DNA of 64,000 nt from Thamnidium elegans (lineage: Eukaryota > Mucoromycota > Mucoromycetes > Mucorales > Mucoraceae). The notes under the pieces are model-generated. The model was not told the origin of the DNA. It worked only from the letters and a program-made list of their open reading frames with translations, and did not search any database. A program made the position numbers and the translations under genes. Shown in pieces: positions 1 to 11,371 of this stretch. Positions within the stretch are counted from its first letter, which is position 1; each line of letters opens with the position of its first letter. The stretch is from the NCBI GenBank assembly GCA_025201345.1, contig JAIXMG010000015.1, forward strand, positions 124,001-188,000. The letters are read 5' to 3'.

Positions 1-138
1 TTTTAAATAAATAAACATTTTTCACGTCGTATTGTTTTTAGTGTATCGAGATTTATCGTCACATTTGTTTACTGTAACTAAATTATAGTTAAGCCTGCAT
101 ACAATAAGGATTTATGCAACAACAACAACAAAGATGTA

Positions 139-566
139 TTATACAAAGTACCACTTGGAATCGTAACCTGCGGCTTCTTCCTCCTTTACACTACTTGAGG
201 ATGTTTCACCTACAATTGATTCACTTTCTATTCTATTAGCAGAATCAAGTACAGAAGTATTATGACTAGAGTAACAAAATGTATCAGTATATATATACAC
301 ATAATTCTATAAACATCCAACATACATGTCTAATTTACTTGGCACTTTTCCCTGCACCAACCTTTCCCATGCTTCATGAGTTTCGGCAATAACTAAAGAC
401 GCATATGCGCTATTTTTACACTCTCCATCAAAAGCAAACGAGTTCTCTGGCTTTCCATCAGGGACCTTATAAATCTTGAACCAATTCCTTGTTGCGTCAA
501 CTAACCCAGGATAAAATTGTTCTACATCATTAACATCTGATATAAAAAAATTGGTTTTAATAACGT

Positions 567-599
<33 letters not shown>

Positions 600-1306
600 T
601 AAACGTATTTTCTTACCATTGACTTTAGAGGCCATAGGATCTTTAGTATCTATAGCAAGGACTTTCCAATCAGTTTCACCTTCATCTAACATGGCTAAAA
701 CACCCAATACCTTTACTTGCTTCACTTCACCTCGCTTTGCAATATCTTGACCAATCTCAATGACATCAATTGGATCATTATCTCCTCCGGCCTTTGTTTC
801 AGGGTGAACAATAGATGGGTCTTCCCAAGTTTGTGGTAAAGCACCATAATTCCAAATATACCCCTTATAAGGGAAGCAATTACGTACAAATCTAGGTTTA
901 CCTTTTTTAACATCTTGTTTTAAAGGGTTGAATTTTTCTTTTGTGGCAATCTAATGTATATCAGTACACACACTGGATACAGCTATTTATTATTATTTTT
1001 TTACCTCTACTTTAGCGTTAGTCCAACGAGGGATTTCAACTACCATATTGACGACATTTTTTTGTTCATTCGCATAAAGTGGAATATCATGAAAAGGTGA
1101 AATAACTTTTCCGTCTCTTTCTACAACAACAACAAAAAATAAGTGAATGCTTCTAAATGACAAGTTTCTTTTTTCTTTTTTCTTTTACCTAAAAAGACGC
1201 GATGAGTTTCAGTGAATGGTTGTCCCACAGAAATAGACTTGTAAGTTGAAGAATAACGTATAAAACAAGTGCGTAACAGTCTTTGGTTTTTCAAGATAGA
1301 ATTCAT
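139..1306 (-). CDS. PPA2: Inorganic pyrophosphatase, mitochondrial type
   Basis: Family I soluble pyrophosphatase, which hydrolyses PPi to two phosphates with Mg2+. Five exons (1189-1306, 1005-1120, 617-950, 326-536, 139-265) join in phase to about 301 residues. The signature DNDPIDV, which supplies metal-binding aspartates, and the following [19 protein letters not shown] block are clear. The N-terminus ([20 protein letters not shown]) is basic, hydroxylated and free of acidic residues, as expected for a mitochondrial presequence, so I infer a matrix enzyme like yeast Ppa2 rather than cytosolic Ipp1. The last exon adds an acidic Ser/Glu-rich tail after an intron at 266-325. Intron 3 (537-616) contains a long T-run on the + strand. 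Confident for family, moderate for location. Confidence 0.93.
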
Positions 1307-1423
1307 AACGAAAAGGGGTGGTTATTCTCCAGGGTTATTGAAAGTGTCAACTTTTTTTTAAAAAAAAAAGAAAAAATATATTCAAGTTCCGGATTGTAAC
1401 TCTTTTATTCTTTCTTAAAAACC

Positions 1424-2445
1424 ATGAGACCTGATCCACATAAAGCGAAAGAATCTCGTAAATATCAATCACGACAAAAGAAAATAGGAAACACAGAGGC
1501 AGTAGAAGTAGCAGAAGCTCGTAAAAAAGCATCAAAAGCGCGTGACAAAGGCTTAGGTAACGCTGCTGTTAGAAGAAGAAATGCTGAACCATCTGAAGAA
1601 ACAGAAGAGGAAAAAGAAGAACGAAAGTTACGTCAAGCTAAATTCTCTAGAAGACAACTTGCTTCTAATGCAGATCGCTATATAGAAGAAACAGAGCAAG
1701 GTATAATTTTATTTATCACACCAAAAAAAAAAAAAAAAAAAAAAAAAGAAAACAAAATGTTAAACTTTAGTGTTAGATGTATTGGAGAGAGATGCAGAAT
1801 TAGGTATTGATAGAGAAACAACCGATTTAGTATCCATGTTGGAAAGTACAGGTATAAAATACACTCCCCCCAAAAAATTATACAGGAAAGCCCAGTATTT
1901 TAAAAATATATTACCTAATAGAGGAAGGGAGTTCATCATTTTTCAAATTCAAGGAAGAACAATACGATACAACCACAGCAGCCATGAATAAAAATATGAT
2001 GGAATTAAACTTTACACTATTTGAACCAACACTTGAAAACTTTGATGCAACACAATTACTCGGGTTAAAACAAAACGACAAAGATTTATCAGAAAATATA
2101 TTCAATGAACATCCTACCGTATTAGATAAACCTATTGTTCCTTCATTTTCAAAGAGTGCAAAAGGTTATGTATTATTTAAATCACAACAACCCGTAAAGC
2201 CAAATGTGATATCAGAGGAAAACGGTATTTATATACGTAATGATCGTCATATACCCAACATTACCACACCAAAGCCGAAAACGGAAGTTGTAAATGATGA
2301 TTTAGATGAACTATTAGCATTAGATTCTGCTCCAAAAGTACAACCAAAAAAGAATGTATTACCTAAACCGGGTTCTATCATTAAAAAGAAGGCGGAAGAA
2401 ATTGTTGTTGATGATGAAGCTTGGTTAGATGACTTGCTAGGATAG
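1424..2445 (+). CDS. Aven-like cell death regulator homologue
   Basis: Three exons (1424-1700, 1771-1851, 1922-2445) join in phase to 293 residues. Four short blocks match the order seen in animal Aven: a basic N-terminus; FSRRQLASNADRYIEETE (about residues 74-91; Aven has a FSRR...SNWDRY motif); FFKFKEEQYD in exon 3 (Aven FRFAEEKEWD); and two acidic C-terminal motifs, DDLDELLALD and a terminal EAWLDDLLG (Aven LDLLLNLDAP and LEDWLDSM). The middle is low-complexity Lys/Pro. Animal Aven binds Apaf-1 and Bcl-xL and activates ATM; neither apoptotic partner is expected in fungi, so the role here is unknown. Identification rests on motif order only. It starts 117 bp from the divergent pyrophosphatase start, so the two share a short promoter region. 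Confidence 0.7.
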
Positions 2446-3114
2446 TTTTTTTTTTTTTTTTTTTTTTGATAAAATATTTTTTCCTAGGGTTGTATTTGTG
2501 TGTATTTATGCATATACTAGCTGATGCATATAAGTACAAAAAAGCCTAGACATATTGTAACTAGTAACTAAATTCCTGTACCGTACGATATGAGTGGTAA
2601 AAGTTAGTTTATGATGATAAAATGAACGAATAATACCAATTAAATGACATAAAAACACGTAAATGCGCTCTACTCGTTGGTTTAGAAGCATAAATATATT
2701 GTAAAATTTGATAAAAGTCTTCAAAATAAGATTGTGTTTTTATTATTTGAGAGTACCTATTTCTAACTGTTTAATGGCCACACACTACGTTAAAAGCCTT
2801 TTTAATTATATTGCAAATAAATTCTCTATATTAGAGAGCTTCTTATCGCACGTAAAATATTATATATCTTGTCAACTAGTCTCACAATATTTGAAACATC
2901 ATAATTAACTTTGTCAATCGTCCTATCTATTATTTTTGTAAAGCTTTGATTGCAAATAAAAAAGGTAGGCATCATACCGGACATCCCGAAACAAAACGTC
3001 AAAAATCCATGCATATGAATAAAACATGTGACTTTTCGGGGATTGTTCGGTCCGGATTCTTATTTTATTTTTATTGTATCTGTATAAAAATGACAAAATT
3101 TTTTTTGCCAGAAT
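2446..3114. other. Gene-free AT-rich spacer
   Basis: This holds the T-run after the Aven-like stop and AT-rich sequence with only short reading frames that lack splice-consistent continuation. I see no gene here before the tRNA. Confidence 0.6.
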
Positions 3115-3186
3115 GGGGAAATGGTGTAGTGGTATCACAATTCTTTCGCATAGAATAGGTCGCGAGTTCAATCCTCGCTTTCTCCA
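3115..3186 (+). tRNA. tRNA-Ala (anticodon CGC)
   Basis: A 72-nt cloverleaf can be folded by eye. The acceptor stem GGGGAAA pairs with TTTCTCC and leaves discriminator A. The D-arm is GTG/CAC, the anticodon stem ATTCT/AGAAT holds loop TTCGCAT (anticodon CGC), and the T-arm is GCGAG-TTCAATC-CTCGC. The third acceptor pair is G3-U70, the classical identity element for alanyl-tRNA synthetase, which agrees with the anticodon. There is no intron. A T-run at about 3190-3198 is a likely Pol III terminator. CCA is not encoded. Confidence 0.93.
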
Positions 3187-3537
3187 TGATTTTTTTTTCT
3201 AAGAATGGCTTCTTAAACCTTTTTTTTTTTTTTTTTTAAAAACGATAAATTGACTTGAGATTTTTGCGACATTAATTTTTTTAATAGCGATTGAATTCTA
3301 CTTGTTTCTTCCTAAAGAAAAAAAAGATGGGCTCACTCTTGCGTTTGCAGTGTTTTTGAGCAGCCGGTTTGACAGCTCATGGTATGATGCATATTATAGT
3401 GTAATTTGATGATATAGATCTATGCTGTAAGAGACTAGCTCTACATAGACTTTTACCTTTGCTTCTTTCTTTCTTTTTTTTTTTTTTTTTTTTTTTTCCT
3501 GGACCTGAAAAAGATGTCCAATTGTAACACTAAAATA

Positions 3538-4086
3538 CAGTCATACCTGTGAAAATTGTCGGTTTTTAAAAAACATTGTCGATTACTATAAATATATTTG
3601 TCGATTAGACTATTACATATAAAAGATCAATATTTTCGTAGGAAGAATGGGTTGCACTAATTATCGACCCATAATTGAATTTTATCCTGAAAGTGAAGCT
3701 GGGGATATGGATTTAGGTTATGAATACGGCGAGATTACTACATTATTCGTTCTTGTTGCTTGAGGTTGCTCATCGAAAAGATGAATCAGGGAATACTTAT
3801 GCTCTTCCTGTAGTTGAGATTCATCACGATTGACTTTGTTCATAAGCTTGCCGTATATACCTCATTCTGGATCATTGTCCATTCGCTTTACCCATCCCTG
3901 AGCTGTTCTTGCGTTGATTCCCGCTCGTTCTGAAGCAGGATTGGAAAGCAACATGGCTCGCTCAAGAAAAACGTACAGCTTTTATATATTTGCTCAGATT
4001 CAGGTTTTTGAAGGCAAAACCTGTCATGATAACATCTACTTTTTCTGGATCATGAGCACTTTGTTCAAAAATTAACTGTTGTGTAC
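3538..4086 (+). repeat. Left terminal inverted repeat arm (549 bp)
   Basis: It matches the reverse complement of 6985-7533 with one mismatch noted near the inner end (aactg versus aattg). TTGTCG occurs three times near the outer end (about 3557, 3577 and 3600), twice as TTGTCGATTA, and could be transposase-binding sites. The arm has a short frame starting MGCTNYRPIIEFYPESEAGD at about 3648. On the other strand it has a broken stretch resembling the helix-turn-helix N-terminus of Tc1-like transposases (GINARTAQGWVKRMDNDPE, followed by a stop). Confidence 0.85.
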
Positions 4087-4574
4087 GCCATTTGGGATTG
4101 CTCAAAAGCGCTAAATATCAATAAATATGGTTTTCTCCGCTATATGAACTATAGGGATGTTCCATGAGAAGAAAGAATACAGATAAGAATATATAATCTA
4201 TTTATTATGTTTAACAGTATATTATTTAAAGCGCTATGGTGGTGATATATCGATTTGTTATTTAAGAGAAAGGTGAACCAAAGCAGCAACTTCAGAATGT
4301 ACAAGGAACAATATGCTTTCAGATATACAGCTGAAGAAAATAAGCTGTTCCATTTTCAAAATTGGCTGTACATGATCATACTTCTAAAGTGATGAACACG
4401 ATTTAGTAATTTAGGAGCAATATCATATATGTAGGAATAATAGTTTTGACAGATACCTTCATCGCTGGTTTTAACAAGGACCCAGAAATAAACGCTTACA
4501 TGGTACCAAAGTAGGAGTTGAGCACTGGACTATTCCCTAATTGCCACAAGTATGCGAAAAAAAAAAAAAAAAAA

Positions 4575-4780
4575 GGTAAAAGAAAAGGACGCAGAAACGA
4601 ATGCTTACATGCTACCAACAAAGGAGTTGTACACTGCACAATGTTGGATTCCTTCTCTCTTGAGAAAAAAAAAAAAGGTAAAAGAAAAGGACGCAGAAAC
4701 GAATGCTTACATGCTACCAACAAAGGAGTTGTACACTGCACAATGTTGGATTCCTTCTCTCTTGAAAAAAAAAGTAAAAA
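4575..4780 (+). repeat. Tandem duplication, 102-bp unit, two copies
   Basis: A unit starting GGTAAAAGAAAAGGACGCAG at 4575 is repeated from 4677 with almost no change. Diverged partial copies lie upstream (about 4484-4545) and downstream (about 4785-4815). The array sits 200-400 bp upstream of the element's gene and may be part of its promoter or a source of size variation. Confidence 0.85.
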
Positions 4781-4971
4781 AAATACAGAAACTTACATGC
4801 TATCAACAGAGGTCAAAAAAATAGAGAATTTTTTTCTGTTTCTAGTTGATGACGTATTGCTGTTAAGGCGGACCATGAATGTAGTCTTTATGTCACCAAA
4901 TTTAGGAAAACTATTTAGCTACTTTGAAACGTTTCTTTTTGCATCTCAGTTATACCAAATAATCGATAAAG

Positions 4972-6909
4972 ATGTCAGACATTGTAGAATGTAATTGCTT
5001 TTACCTGTTTTTGAACTTTTTCTTGATAGCTATACTAAAAAGCTTATTTAAAATTATAGCTATGGAACAATTCATTGAAGTAACCAGGTATCCAAATCTC
5101 ATCAAGTTCAGTAATCAGCAGCCGGAAACAGTAAAAAATTATATCAAGCATTTTAATACTGAAGAGGACGCGAAAAAAAATCTACAACACAAAATGAAAG
5201 TGGCGTTTCAAAATGTTAAGGGCAAAAAAAGAGAGGACCAGGCTTAGATGTGAACTTGGGTAGTCTTTTTGCAGCAGTCAAGGCCGAGGACACTATAGTA
5301 ACAGAGAGCTGGAATACGTTGGGTGCATCAGTAACAATTATTAGTCGTCAATTGAGAGAAAGATCAGAAGTAATTACATATTTTAATTCAGTACTACTGA
5401 GTTTTCAAGTGCTAATTGTGTTGAATAGAATAATATACAACCTGATAATATGGAACCTGAGAATGCGACAGCGGAAGAAGCCATGTCAGAAGAAGACTTA
5501 AATGAGGAAAATTCAACAACAAATATTATGACACAGCAAGCACAACCCGACGATTATATTCTTGAAAATGGATTCAACATATCAACACATTTCAGACAGT
5601 TCAATTTAGAATCAAACAAAAAATCAAAAGAGACGGGGTTCTACATCGATGGAGATTTACATCAAATATTGTAAGCTCAATTACTTTCACAGCAGCATAA
5701 AGATATACTTCTAACAATAATTATTTAGGTCCTTGTCTCACGTGTTATTACTTAAAGAGAATGAGCATGACGAAAGTGTAGTAAAAAGTTTTGGACTTGA
5801 AAACTTAAATACTCTACACAAAAATTTACTTCAAAAATACGTTGATAAAAATTCAGTAATGGAAACAACAACGTTCAACAGCATTGTATCGGTATTACGG
5901 GTAAGTCAATGCTAAATGATACACTTGCGTGTACACTCTAGAATTGACAAGAGTCTGTTTTTTAGGGATTAAACAGTAATTCCGAAAGAAGATCATTTAA
6001 AGAACGAATAAATGATATTGCCAAATTCGCCAACAATAAAGATTACAAAATGATCGATATTTTAATCAATTGGTAACTGATCAAATAAAACTAATCCTTA
6101 GAATTCGTTTGATATACTCAATTATTACATCTAATAGCCTAAATAAACTACCAAATCAGGAACGACTTGAAGACGATATAAGAGAAGCAGAGCTTACTGG
6201 TACTTTTCTCGATCCAATTCTAAATCCTATATTTCATGATCCCGAGAAGAACAGATTGTTTCGATGGTAATTGAAAATCCGATGCTTTTTATACATATCA
6301 TTTATTGACGATTTATTTCCCAAATTAGGCTTAACACTGGTGTTGACGATACTGAATCTCTAAGACCTGATGGTAATGTATTTGAATTAGAACAACGGAG
6401 GATAAAGTTTTCTACTGGATATGTTGAGGTGAAGCCTGATAAAAGTCGTTTTGACGCATTGAAGACACATGAGGACCTTTTGAGATTAGTAAATTTCTGT
6501 AAAGACACTCTTGACAAAAAAGATGTGAAGTCGATGATTGCTGTGCAAGCAGTAGGTAAGCTTGAAGTTAAATACCAATTTTTCTACAATTTTGTTTACT
6601 ATTCTTTTTTTTTATGATAAAGGATATTATGTTACAATTTATCTGTTCTCTCTTGAAGCCACTGGACTCTATTTGCTTACAGAACTATACTCTTTTAATG
6701 TCCCGAAATCTATATCTGAACTACCCCAGTTCGTCATGCATTTTGATGAAATCAAAAAAATAATGGTTTGTTACCAAGAAAACTGTGTCTTGGCAAATGA
6801 CATTCACAAGGAATCGAGGAAGAGAATGTCTATTCAACAACAAAATACTCGTAATATTTTGAATATAAAGAAACCAAAAAAGTTACGTTCATCAATTGCT
6901 TTTAAATAG
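4972..6909 (+). CDS. Element-borne orphan protein with PD-(D/E)XK nuclease-like motif (one frameshift)
   Basis: Eight exons can be placed with consistent phase (4972-4990, 5030-5369, 5429-5670, 5729-5900, 5966-6072, 6138-6266, 6329-6555, 6623-6909), about 507 residues, apart from a 1-nt shift at a run of seven A (5224-5230) in exon 2. The product starts MSDIVESILKSLFK. Exon 3 is acidic and disordered (EEAMSEEDLNEENSTT). Exons 4-6 look helical. Exon 7 has RPDG, then 16 residues later GYVEVKPDK, followed by LLRLVNFCKDTLD. A proline-aspartate followed by E-x-K fits the PD-(D/E)XK nuclease pattern; that assignment is inference. I do not recognise the family otherwise. Being the only gene between the repeats, it may be cargo or take part in mobility. 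The frameshift could be real decay or a homopolymer error. Confidence 0.65.
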
Positions 6910-6984
6910 TTGTAAATATTTACAACACTCATTTATGTGGTAATAAAACGCTGCTATACCTTTGATAATAAATAATTATATAGA

Positions 6985-7533
6985 GTACACAACAATTAAT
7001 TTTTGAACAAAGTGCTCATGATCCAGAAAAAGTAGATGTTATCATGACAGGTTTTGCCTTCAAAAACCTGAATCTGAGCAAATATATAAAAGCTGTACGT
7101 TTTTCTTGAGCGAGCCATGTTGCTTTCCAATCCTGCTTCAGAACGAGCGGGAATCAACGCAAGAACAGCTCAGGGATGGGTAAAGCGAATGGACAATGAT
7201 CCAGAATGAGGTATATACGGCAAGCTTATGAACAAAGTCAATCGTGATGAATCTCAACTACAGGAAGAGCATAAGTATTCCCTGATTCATCTTTTCGATG
7301 AGCAACCTCAAGCAACAAGAACGAATAATGTAGTAATCTCGCCGTATTCATAACCTAAATCCATATCCCCAGCTTCACTTTCAGGATAAAATTCAATTAT
7401 GGGTCGATAATTAGTGCAACCCATTCTTCCTACGAAAATATTGATCTTTTATATGTAATAGTCTAATCGACAAATATATTTATAGTAATCGACAATGTTT
7501 TTTAAAAACCGACAATTTTCACAGGTATGACTG
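6985..7533 (-). repeat. Right terminal inverted repeat arm (549 bp)
   Basis: Inverted partner of 3538-4086. Read on the + strand, 6990-7330 gives EQSAHDPEKVDVIMTGFAF and then, after a frame change, GINARTAQGWVKRMDNDPE, a stop, and NKVNRDESQLQEEHKYSLI. This pattern resembles the N-terminal DNA-binding part of fungal Tc1/mariner-type transposases. The arm is therefore probably the decayed end of an ancestral transposase element that now serves only as a terminus. Confidence 0.85.
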
Positions 7534-8659
7534 TATATATTCTAATCAAGAAATTTAATCGCAGCTTCCATGTCCCTGAAAAAGAGAAATGGGTTTAATT
7601 AACTATTTGTAAATTCTTGCTATTCTATTCTACCAATTTTTAAAAAAAGAAACAATTCATTAATGTCATGAGATTCTCAAGGAAAATAATAGTAATATTT
7701 TCTGTATTCTACTTTGTATTCTATTCTAATATAATATTTTGTATTTTTAATATTTTTTATATTAAACTCCCCGTTCTTGGGATTACTTTCTCGCTTTTGA
7801 TCTAAACTATAAAAAATAACTTAATTCGGCAGTTGTACACAAATATTACGTACTTTATTTTATTAATTGAGTTATTATTATATATGTGTATTTATATACA
7901 TATATACAAAATAAGAGTAGAGAATCGCGTTTTACTATTTTACTTACATTTCAGGAGAAAATAGAAATAGAGAAAAGGGAAATTACATAACATATTATAA
8001 TATACAAAAAAAAAAAAAAAAAAAAAAAGGATACACGTTCTATTTACACGCTCAGGCAATAAGAAAAAAAAGTATTTTTTTTTTTTTTTTTTTTTTTTTT
8101 GCATAAAACTAGTTGGAACGACGTTTATGGTCTATTGAAATAAGTTGTTACAACAAGTAATAAAAATGATTAAATAGATCACAAGTATACACAGTTCCAC
8201 CAGCAGCCATAATGCCCTTGAGATACACTCCGGTCGCCCAACATGCGTTATGTATTTCAAGAATGTCAAAGAAATGGAGATCCATCAAGAGTTTTTATTG
8301 AAACAAACACCAGCAACTCCTAAACAGCAAATGAACAAAGACCAATATCACCTCAATATAATAAAAACACCATCACTCAAAAAAATATAATGCTTTCAGC
8401 ATAAAATGTTTCATCTATAATTGAGAAAATAAAAACGGCCCTTTGGTGTTGCGCTTACTGTATATTAAATTTACGCGAATTAAATGGTGGGTATATATAC
8501 ACGTTTATTGACATTTGGGTTACATTTTGAACTATAACCATACTAAGTTCAATTGTTGTGAATATAAAGGAGGGGAAATTCGGAATTAGAGGTTGCTTTG
8601 TTTTTCTTTAAAAAAAAAGTGTATTGTTTAATTAAGGAGGGTCAATTTTAAAATAATAT
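7534..8659. other. Intergenic spacer with long A/T runs
   Basis: This spacer has A- and T-runs of about 22-26 nt near 8010 and 8080. One minus-strand frame at about 8150-8290 reads MDLHFFDILEIHNACWATGV and could be a gene remnant, but it lacks splice context or a recognisable domain. Nothing else can be supported. Confidence 0.5.
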
Positions 8660-9698
8660 CTAAGAGGTGCTAGTCTTGAGATAAAAGTTCTTGAAGTAAG
8701 AGTATTGAGTCTTGGGGCTTCTCCAAGACCAATCAGAGCCACCAAAGAAGGTGTGGAACACTACAAAAAAAAAATTAATAAAATTAAAAAAAAAAAAAAA
8801 GTGAAAATCTTTAAACTTACTAATACCAACAACGCGATCAGAGGATTTCTTACGGAATACAAGATCTTTTTCAGACATAACTTTTTTACCGCCGAGGTAA
8901 ATATCGAGTTTACCATTACGCTTGCCAGCAGTGTTAAGAGTGATAATTTGACGAACAGAGAACCATTTACCGGTAGGGAACTTGAAGGAACCGCGACCTA
9001 AACTGAAACCGTAATCAGGATTACAGATATTGACCTTATCATCGCAAAGGTTTTGACGTTGAGCAGAATCAGGTAAATAGGCGTAAACTTCACCAATACC
9101 TTTGTCACGCCACATGAGTCTATAAAAATTATAATTGTTGCAAAAAGAATTATTAATTGATTTCGTGTTACATTGTTGTTACTCTAAAAAAGAATGAAAG
9201 CCCTTACCTAGTAGTGAAACAACCAGAATCAGAGCTACCACCAGTACAGTCGCCGTGACCACCATAGAGACCAGGAAGTTTACCACCACGAGCAAAATTG
9301 AAACCTTTAGGAAAGAAGATATTGTATTGCAAAGAAACAATTCTATCATTCTTATCAATCTTGAGAGGTTGAGCCAAGAAACCAAGGCCACCAACAGTAC
9401 TAGATTCAGGGTTAATAGATTTATAAGGATAGACAACGCGAAGAACAAGATCTTTGGTCTTTTTGGTAGGATCTCTAACAACAACATTCTTTAATTTATC
9501 GGCACCTTTCCAGAACCAAAGCCATCCACCATGCTTAGAGATACCCCAGGTTTTATCCCAGACACTTCCAACACCAATTGTGGCTTTTTGGTACTTATTC
9601 CAGTTCATGAACTTCCATTGTTTCGTTTTTTTAGCTTCAGTAGCTACGAACAAGCAACTCACAACAACGATAAATAATAAAAAGATACGAGATTTCAT
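8660..9698 (-). CDS. Secreted polysaccharide lyase family 14 (alginate/glucuronan lyase-like)
   Basis: Three exons (9208-9698, 8821-9119, 8660-8760) give 296 residues. The N-terminus MKSRIFLLFIVVVSCLFVATEA is a clear signal peptide, so the protein is secreted. The body carries PL14 landmarks in order: GGKLPGLYGGHGDCTGG, CFTTRLMWRDKGIGEVYAYLP, SLGRGSFKFPTGKW, VRQIITLNTAGKRNGKLDIYLGG and the final FHTFFGGSDWSW...YFKNF block. PL14 enzymes cleave uronate-containing polysaccharides by beta-elimination with Lys/Tyr/Arg-type residues in a beta-jelly roll. Mucoralean walls contain glucuronans, so wall remodelling or plant and algal polymer use are both plausible; the substrate cannot be read from sequence. 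The length is usual for a single-domain PL14 with no binding module. Confidence 0.9.
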
Positions 9699-11371
9699 AC
9701 AGTTTTTTTGTTTGTTGATAACTTTTTTTTTTTACAGTAAATGAATGGGAAGGGGGGGTTAAAAAGATATTTTCTTTTTTAAAAACAAAATGAGGAAGGG
9801 GGAAAGGAAAAAAAGAGTTATGAGGCTTCTATTAAAATGAAAAACTGTGTACCTTTATATTAGAAATATATAGACAGTTACACTAAATTATGAACTTGCT
9901 CATATTAGGGAAAAATAGACTGGACGCTGGGACTCCGATTATTTCTAATATTGTTTAAGTTCTTGTTGTACAAGAAGAGTTAAACGAGATATTTTATCTT
10001 TTTTAACCATATTTTTTGGAATAATCACACTGGGTCACAGACTCAAAATGGTAGAAGAAAGCAATGTTTTTATATAAACAATGAATCCCCCAATTGTTTT
10101 ATTTCCGTTTTGTCATTGACTTTTTTTTTTTATACAAAATAATGTGTATTTTTCTCCTTATTTTTTTAAGCTTGTTTTAGTAATTTAGCTAATATATACT
10201 ACTCGGGGGTACTTTATTATATTGTTTAAATCGTAGCACACCTAAATTATGCATATAGAGTTGGATCTCAGTATATATATACCAATGCAGGTACATTTTT
10301 TTTTTCTCTTAACAAAAATTAATATTTGTATTTAGCTACCGACAAAAACAAATGTACTGTAATTACAATATGATCGCTGTTATTCTAACCACATGTAATA
10401 TCTGATAGAATAATAATAATAAAAGGTGAATCTGAGTTAAAACAATTAGGTAATTTCTATGCAACACAAAAAAAAAAAAAAAAAAAAAAAAAACTATACA
10501 TTTATATTATTATGAACAATAAGCGAAAAGGAGACTCTTTGTTTTTATTGAATTGATCCGCTCAAGCAATTTTTTTTTTTTTTTTTTTTTTTTTGGTATG
10601 CAGAAAATAAGATACTCACAATCAAATTGCGCTTAAAATCCCCCCCCCCACATTTTAAGTGGAAAGATAAGAGTCCCCTCCCTCCCCCCCACATTTCTTC
10701 TTTTTTATCTTAAAACAATAGACTAAATTAACCATCCACTGAAAAAAAAAAAAATACCACTGATGAGCTTGTTTAAATTATGATTTAGTTAGTGGATAAC
10801 CTATATTTTTAGACTAAAAGATTGTTTATCAGAATACTTGTACATGCTAATTATAACCGAGTCCCTTTTTTTTTTTTTTTTTTTTTTTTAACAGTGTCAG
10901 CAAAAGAATTTTTTCTTTGGAAGAATACATATTAAAGAGGTATAAAAAAAAGAAAATGCTCTTTTTTATCCAATCAGTAAACATTACCTAAAGGACCGAT
11001 TAAGTTATAGTTAGCTCCCATTTCGGCTAATTTTCCATCCATCTTGTTGGTTCCTCTTTTGTCTTATCTCGAATTTTTTTTATTTAAAAATCCTCTCAAT
11101 TTTGGTTGGTAACAAAAAAGAACCAAAAAATCCGAATGTATGACACATAGTGAATAAAAAAGACCAACTAAAAAAAAAAAAAACGCCGTTTAAAACCGTC
11201 ACAGTTTAGATGCTTATAATAGATGACTCTTATTTCCCCAGATTTGCTTTTTTTCCTTTTCTTTTTTTCTTTATTATTAGAAAATACTCATTTATTTTTT
11301 CTTACCCTCAAGCCTTTTAACATATTAATTTAAGGCTAATAAAATACCGTTCTTACCCAAGACGTAACTTT
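9699..11371. other. 1.7-kb intergenic region
   Basis: Mostly AT-rich, with homopolymers near 10470, 10570 and 10870 and a C-run near 10640. One short minus-strand frame at about 10978-11043 (MDGKLAEMGANYNLIGPLG, with a possible donor right after it) faces away from CPA1. It could be the first exon of a small protein or a chance frame; I found no convincing next exon. Confidence 0.45.

Larger units (their letters stand above)
3538..7533. mobile_element. 4.0-kb element with 549-bp terminal inverted repeats and a nuclease-like gene
   Basis: Two almost identical 549-bp arms (3538-4086 and 6985-7533) face each other as inverted repeats. The outer ends read CAGTCATACCTGTG and both are flanked by TA (3536-3537 and 7534-7535), the target duplication and CAGT-type end typical of Tc1/mariner and pogo elements. 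The 2.9-kb interior has a 102-bp tandem repeat and one multi-exon gene (4972-6909), but no DDE transposase. Near identity of the arms suggests recent formation or gene conversion. It could be a non-autonomous element that captured a gene, or an unfamiliar autonomous element using the nuclease-like protein. Confidence 0.8.

Noticed and set aside
3360..3450. Possible box C/D snoRNA (TTGATGA near 3407)
   Set aside because: No convincing D box or terminal stem could be found, and the C box is off consensus.
3648..3764. MGCTNYRPIIEFYPESEAGD frame in the left arm as a host gene
   Set aside because: It lies inside a repeated element terminus, ends after about 38 codons and has no splice continuation.
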